A stretch of DNA of 18,212 nucleotides from an uncultured Fretibacterium sp. (GTDB taxonomy: Bacteria; Synergistota; Synergistia; Synergistales; Aminobacteriaceae): the NCBI GenBank assembly GCA_937892105.1, contig CALAUZ010000393.1, positions 1-18,212 of the forward strand, written 5' to 3'. Position 1 is the stretch's first letter. Every line of letters starts with the position of its first letter. This document shows positions 14,852 through 18,212 of this stretch, piece after piece. The notes beneath the pieces are model-generated. The model saw only the letters and a list, made by a program, of their open reading frames with translations. It had not been told where the DNA came from and ran no database searches. Position numbers and translations under genes: made by a program.

Positions 14852-15694
14852 GTGCCCAGAACAGTATGGTATCCAGGCCACATGGCCAAAGGCAGCCGGA
14901 AACTCAAAGAGCTTTTGACCGCCGGAAAACTCGATGTAGTAGTTGAGGTCAGAGATGCGCGCGCCCCTGCGTCAACATCATCGCCGCTTGTGGAAGCAAT
15001 CGCAAAAATCAGGCCGGTAATACACGTTCTCTCCCGCAAAGACCTTGCAGATGACGTTAAATTGCAGGAATGGTTAAGCACCCTCAAGCACACATACGCC
15101 GCAGACCTGAGAAAGCGTGACGGCCTCCCGAACATACGCCGTGAAATACTGCGCTTCAAGCCGCAGCATCGTGAAGCCAGATTAGCCGTCATAGGAATAC
15201 CCAACGTTGGGAAGTCCCTTCTATTGAACTCGCTCATAGGGAAGTCGGGAGCAGCCGTAGGAAACATACCAGGCATAACGAAATCCGTAAGCTGGTACAA
15301 GAATGATGGAATGCTGATCGTTGACAGTCCAGGAATACTCGACTCCCATGCAGAACCTGGAGCGCACATGATATTGTCATGGATTGGGTGTTCAAAGGCA
15401 GAAGTTGTTGGAGGCTGGGAGAACGCAGCATTATCCCTCATAAAGTATCTTGACGCTAAGGGAATGTCCTCGTTAATCCCCGTAGAACATGACGAAATTG
15501 CATCATCGACACTTGAACTTATAGGGCGTAAGTACGGCTGTCTTATTTCCGGCGGAAGAGTGAACATGGAGCTTGCCGGACAGAAACTCATAGAGGCGTT
15601 CAGTTCCGGAAGATTGGGGAAAGTGTGCCTTGAGCTGCCTGGAGGAGAGAGGGCGATAGATTTTCATGATGGCGAGGCAGCTGACCTTGTTTGA
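14852..15694 (+). CDS. rbgA: Ribosome biogenesis GTPase RbgA (YlqF)
   Basis: RbgA is a circularly permuted GTPase needed for late assembly of the 50S subunit. The 280-residue protein starts VWYPGHMAKGSRKLKELL, the family start signature, which fixes the GTG at 14852 as the start although no ribosome binding site is seen. It lies 6 bases after lepB. Motifs appear in permuted order: G5-like EVRDARAPAST (32-42), G4 at 61-64 as SRKD instead of NKxD, G1 GIPNVGKS (115-122), G2 GIT (141-143) and G3 DSPG (158-161). The RNA-binding C-terminal domain follows. The altered G4 box is noteworthy because it normally sets guanine specificity. The end overlaps rnhB by 29 bases. Confidence 0.93.
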   Translation: MPRTVWYPGHMAKGSRKLKELLTAGKLDVVVEVRDARAPASTSSPLVEAIAKIRPVIHVLSRKDLADDVKLQEWLSTLKHTYAADLRKRDGLPNIRREILRFKPQHREARLAVIGIPNVGKSLLLNSLIGKSGAAVGNIPGITKSVSWYKNDGMLIVDSPGILDSHAEPGAHMILSWIGCSKAEVVGGWENAALSLIKYLDAKGMSSLIPVEHDEIASSTLELIGRKYGCLISGGRVNMELAGQKLIEAFSSGRLGKVCLELPGGERAIDFHDGEAADLV

Positions 15695-16379
15695 TGATTT
15701 AATACTCCCCCCGCGCTGTGATAAAGACGAGGCGGCATGTTTCATGGGAAAGCTCAGGGAACGCGGAATTGTAGTAGGAACTGACGAGGTTGGACGAGGA
15801 GCACTGGCAGGGCCGGTAGTAGGTGCGGCGGTATATCTTACACCGGAACAGGAGAGCGAACTTCTCAGGCTGAAACTCAGGGACTCCAAGCGTGTAACTC
15901 CAAAAGGACGTGAAAAACTGTTTTCGGCCATGAATGATATCGGCGTAATTTGGCGGGCATACATGGAAAGTCCCAAAATGGTTGACATCGCGAACGTTCT
16001 TCAAGCGTCATTATGGGCAATGGGAATGGCAGTGTCGCGTGTTATAAGGAAACTGGGAGTTTCACCGGCGTGTGTAATAGTTGACGGAACGGATAGGATA
16101 CCCGGCCTGAAGTCTCCTCAATGGGTACTGATAAAGGCGGACGATATCATTCCTTCAGTGTCGGCGGCTTCAATTGCTGCGAAGGTTATACGGGACAGGC
16201 TTATGGTGAAACTGTCGGAGAAGTACCCTGAGTATGGCTTTGCGAAGAACAAGGGCTATCCCACAAGAATGCACATGGAAGCTGTGAGGGATATTGGCAT
16301 GAGTGATATACACCGCAGGACGTTCTGCCGAAAGATAGTACAGGAAGGTGGAATAATAAATGCCGTCAATAAACGTTAA
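15666..16379 (+). CDS. rnhB: Ribonuclease HII
   Basis: RNase HII removes ribonucleotides from DNA and RNA from RNA-DNA hybrids. The 237-residue protein has the acidic quartet Asp40 and Glu41 (GTDEVGRGALAGPVV), Asp140 (VIVDGTD) and Asp159 (IKADD), followed by SVSAASIAAKVIRDR and YGFAKNKGYPTRMH, all family hallmarks. The ATG at 15666 (or the ATG right after it) overlaps the end of rbgA, with a purine-rich GGAGAGAGGG about 13 bases upstream. The first 28 residues are an extension compared with the shortest homologues. A later Met at residue 27 could also start. The stop lies inside the next gene by 20 bases. Confidence 0.96.
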   Translation: MMARQLTLFDDLILPPRCDKDEAACFMGKLRERGIVVGTDEVGRGALAGPVVGAAVYLTPEQESELLRLKLRDSKRVTPKGREKLFSAMNDIGVIWRAYMESPKMVDIANVLQASLWAMGMAVSRVIRKLGVSPACVIVDGTDRIPGLKSPQWVLIKADDIIPSVSAASIAAKVIRDRLMVKLSEKYPEYGFAKNKGYPTRMHMEAVRDIGMSDIHRRTFCRKIVQEGGIINAVNKR

Positions 16380-17472
16380 TATAGATAATGCATACAGCCA
16401 ATCCCAGCAGAACATTACGACAAATGCGCGTCAAGGCCAGATTTCGACACAGCCTCAGATACAGCAGCCCGGTCAGATTGCGTCCAGACTTGCGGGAGTA
16501 CGTACAGGGCAGGTAGTAGAAGGAAGCGTACTGAGCCAGAACCAGGACGGTACATACCTTGTGCGGGTTGACGTAAACGGTGTGCCGCAGGAACTTAGGG
16601 CGAGGGCTACGTTATCGCTGATACCTGGTGAACATTTCAGGGCTGTTTGGGACGCTTCCGGGACTGACGGTGTTCCTGTGCTGAGATTGTCGCAGGGTGA
16701 ACTGTCATTCCTGAGCCAAATTCCTGCAAGGGACAGGGAGCTTGCTACAGCGTTGCTTGCGCGCGGGCTGCCTCTGAGCGATGAAGTACTCACGGCGATA
16801 AAGGACGCTTGGAGGAAGTCAGGAGGCCAGGACGGGAAATTGTCTTCATTCATAGAACTTTGGGCGCGAGATGTTCCCATGACGATGGAGAATGCGTCAT
16901 TACTGTCGCAATATGCCGCAATGAACGGAGCAGAGGCTACAGAAATGTGGAACAAGATACGCAGGGAACTCCGTGAACGCACAAAGGAAAACAATGATCC
17001 TGTTAAAGCATTGAAGTCCATGAAGGAGGGCAATGATGACATCGCAAAGTTTCTTCAGGCACAGTCTATATTGATGAAGTCCCCCCGCAATGAAGTGAAC
17101 CCGGCGTTATTGGCGGCACCATTCTGGCCTCTAATGGACAGTTCACAGCAGAACATGACCGCGAAAATTTACGTTGGACGTTCAGTTTCAGACGATGACG
17201 GGCAGAAGTATTGGCAGGTAGGATTTGGGATTACGGGTTCAACACTGGGTGAAGTAGGAGGGCTTGTGGAGAGCGACGGCAAAAGCTGCAACCTCACACT
17301 GAACGCAGAGAAAGCCTCAACATGCAGGCTGATCGAGAAACGTAGAAGGGAATTGCGCAGGGAGCTTCAGGGTGCAGGTATACCGGTAACGTTTATAGGA
17401 ATAGCGATGAGGGCACCGGAGGCAGAACGAGATATTCTTCTAGCCGGGCGCGGACTTGATATAACGGTGTAG
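16360..17472 (+). CDS. FliK/YlqG-like protein, function unknown
   Basis: A 370-residue soluble protein. The first 40 residues are Gln/Ser-rich and disordered (QSQQNITTNARQGQISTQPQ). A small beta domain follows (about 47-112: GQVVEGSVLSQNQDGTYLVR, then LRARATLSLIPGEHFRAVWD), then a helical middle part. The C-terminal domain (about 275-370: KIYVGRSVSDDDG, YWQVGFGITGSTLGEVGG, then a helix RLIEKRRRELRRELQGAGIP) resembles the C-terminal domain of the hook-length protein FliK. Its place between rnhB and an FlhB-like gene matches Bacillus ylqG. FliK C-terminal domains bind the FlhB C-terminal domain, so the adjacent pair may interact. AGGAAGGTGG lies 8 bases before the ATG. It is not clear whether this is the true FliK, as it lies away from the hook genes. 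Confidence 0.75.
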   Translation: MPSINVNIDNAYSQSQQNITTNARQGQISTQPQIQQPGQIASRLAGVRTGQVVEGSVLSQNQDGTYLVRVDVNGVPQELRARATLSLIPGEHFRAVWDASGTDGVPVLRLSQGELSFLSQIPARDRELATALLARGLPLSDEVLTAIKDAWRKSGGQDGKLSSFIELWARDVPMTMENASLLSQYAAMNGAEATEMWNKIRRELRERTKENNDPVKALKSMKEGNDDIAKFLQAQSILMKSPRNEVNPALLAAPFWPLMDSSQQNMTAKIYVGRSVSDDDGQKYWQVGFGITGSTLGEVGGLVESDGKSCNLTLNAEKASTCRLIEKRRRELRRELQGAGIPVTFIGIAMRAPEAERDILLAGRGLDITV

Positions 17473-17475
17473 ATT

Positions 17476-17769
17476 ATGGCAGACAACAATAAACCAGATA
17501 AGGCTGTAGCGGTAAAGTATGACAATAAGCAGATGGCGGCTCCCCAAGTTGTTGCGAAGGGCGAGGGTTTCATTGCGCGCAAGATAGTGGAACGTGCCAT
17601 TGAAGCTGATGTACCGATTGTTGAAGATGCAGCTCTTGTGTCAGCGTTAATATCGCTGGAACTGGGAGAAGAGATACCGTCAGAACTATATGAAGTTGTT
17701 GCGAGAGTATTGGCATGGGTGTACAAACTCGACAAGGAAGCTGCCCCGCCTCCAAAGATGAAGACATGA
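17476..17769 (+). CDS. FlhB C-terminal-domain-like small protein (YlqH-like)
   Basis: A 97-residue cytoplasmic protein that aligns with the soluble C-terminal part of FlhB/YscU: KAVAVKYDNKQMAAPQVVAK, GFIARKIVERAIEADVPIVE and LVSALISLELGEEIPSELYE, then a helix with VARVLAWVYKL. Full FlhB has four membrane helices and an NPTH self-cleavage loop before the KYD-like strand. Both are missing, as in Bacillus YlqH. Databases often label these type III export switch proteins, but an orphan domain cannot replace FlhB. The ATG is 3 bases after the FliK/YlqG-like gene with little ribosome binding site, so coupling is likely. The stop overlaps the yraN start as ATGA. Confidence 0.85.
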   Translation: MADNNKPDKAVAVKYDNKQMAAPQVVAKGEGFIARKIVERAIEADVPIVEDAALVSALISLELGEEIPSELYEVVARVLAWVYKLDKEAAPPPKMKT

Positions 17770-18161
17770 CGAAGGCGCAGGAGTTAGGCTGTTACGCGGA
17801 GGACATTGCGGCGGAATATATCTTGTCTCTTGGCTGGAAGATACTTGAACGCAACGCAAGAAACCATTTCGGGGAACTTGACATAATCGCGATAGACACT
17901 AAGACGCGCCCGGAAGAACTCGTAATCGTTGAGGTACGCGGAAGGACGATCGGGAAAATTCAGGGTGCGTTGGACTCGATTGGTGCGAGAAAACTGCGGG
18001 TATTGGTGCGGTCGTCGATGGAGTATGTGAACGCGATAGAGTGGGGTGGTTTCTGGAGGATTGACGTTATCGGTATCACGTTCAGGGACAGGGAGGACTT
18101 GCAGGGGTGGGAGCTTGAACATGTCAGGGACATTACGGCGGGAATGAATATATTGTGTTGA
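17766..18161 (+). CDS. yraN: YraN family (UPF0102) nuclease-fold protein
   Basis: A 131-residue cytoplasmic protein of the UPF0102 family. It has a restriction-endonuclease-like fold, is likely linked to DNA repair or uptake, and has no settled role. It shows LGCYAEDIAAEYILSLGWKI, then RNARNHFGELDIIAID (acidic metal-binding Glu and Asp), then VIVEVRGRT and the helix SIGARKLRVLVRSSMEYV. The ending with RIDVIGITF matches the family's RFDVV strand. The start ATG at 17766 overlaps the stop of the FlhB-like gene by four bases. A longer frame from 17715 lies inside that gene. The gene commonly follows rnhB in bacteria. Confidence 0.93.
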   Translation: MTKAQELGCYAEDIAAEYILSLGWKILERNARNHFGELDIIAIDTKTRPEELVIVEVRGRTIGKIQGALDSIGARKLRVLVRSSMEYVNAIEWGGFWRIDVIGITFRDREDLQGWELEHVRDITAGMNILC

Positions 18162-18166
18162 ACAAT

Positions 18167-18208
18167 GGCCGTCGCATTCTCGCGACTTTAGTCGTGAGTA
18201 AGACGGCC
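18167..18208 (+). terminator. Long two-part hairpin after yraN, probable terminator
   Basis: An outer stem GGCCGTC (18167-18173) with GACGGCC (18202-18208) encloses an inner stem CTCGCGAC (18179-18186) with GTCGTGAG (18191-18198), which has one G-T pair and a TTTA loop. TTCT follows at the window edge. It starts 6 bases after yraN. The edge hides whether a T tract follows, so it could also be the leader of a downstream gene. Confidence 0.6.
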
Positions 18209-18212
18209 TTCT

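Noticed and set aside
14644..15591. A 315-residue open frame on the minus strand
   Set aside because: It runs antisense through lepB and rbgA, both of which have clear family motifs. Its own sequence is low-complexity Ser/Pro/Arg text with no recognisable domain.
17476..17769. Truncated flhB pseudogene
   Set aside because: The short form without membrane helices is a known family (Bacillus YlqH) in the same gene order, and the frame is clean and coupled to its neighbours.
17935..17950. Loss of the catalytic Lys in YraN (VEVRGR rather than VEVK)
   Set aside because: As I recall it, E. coli YraN also has Arg at this place (VEVRYR), so it is normal variation in the family.

Overview
The window looks like a chromosomal segment of a flagellated member of the Synergistota. 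The best single clue is the C-terminus encoded at 4410-4772. It has a GSSGGGC motif, a hydrophobic stretch and a short basic tail, which is the layout of the Synergist-CTERM sorting signal. Large hook-associated proteins, near-even base composition and a housekeeping cluster arranged as in deeply branching Gram-positive-like lineages fit this. The genus cannot be read from the sequence. An uronate enzyme (UxuA) and a membrane-associated accessory block are compatible with a gut or rumen lifestyle, but that is inference.

Left part (1-4271, minus strand): a late flagellar operon in the order flgM, flgN, flgK, flgL. FlgM is the anti-sigma-28 factor, FlgN the chaperone for FlgK and FlgL, and FlgK and FlgL the hook-filament junction proteins. 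FlgK is about twice the usual length. A hairpin with a T tract lies between flgK and flgL.

Middle part (4357-8546): an accessory and decaying stretch. A Synergist-CTERM gene appears broken by an in-frame TAG and a one-base shift in a run of five G, although its promoter, ribosome binding site and terminator are intact. Divergent from it is uxuA, followed by two small membrane protein genes (DUF4405 and DUF4491 families) and a four-knuckle zinc-ribbon protein. Next come two gene remnants on the minus strand, a DUF268-type gene with a ruined 5' end and the 3' end of an aminotransferase gene, separated by a five-copy 7-bp tandem repeat.

Right part (8575-18161, plus strand): two dense housekeeping transcription units. 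The first encodes a YugP-like membrane zinc peptidase, the 16S rRNA m5C methyltransferase RsmB, an ankyrin-repeat protein, a kinase-less three-PASTA membrane protein, ribulose-phosphate 3-epimerase and a RodZ-like cytoskeleton-linked HTH membrane protein. It ends at a terminator. The second encodes signal peptidase I, the ribosome-assembly GTPase RbgA/YlqF, RNase HII, a FliK/YlqG-like protein, a small FlhB C-terminal-domain protein (YlqH-like) and the YraN nuclease-fold protein. It ends at a strong hairpin at the right edge. The order rbgA, rnhB, ylqG-like, ylqH-like matches Bacillus. Gene spacing is very tight, with several overlaps and several TTG or GTG starts.

I did not find a clear new defence or mobile system. 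The best leads are the orphan FliK/FlhB-like pair among housekeeping genes, the broken Synergist-CTERM gene with preserved signals, and the pseudogene and repeat scar at 7602-8546.
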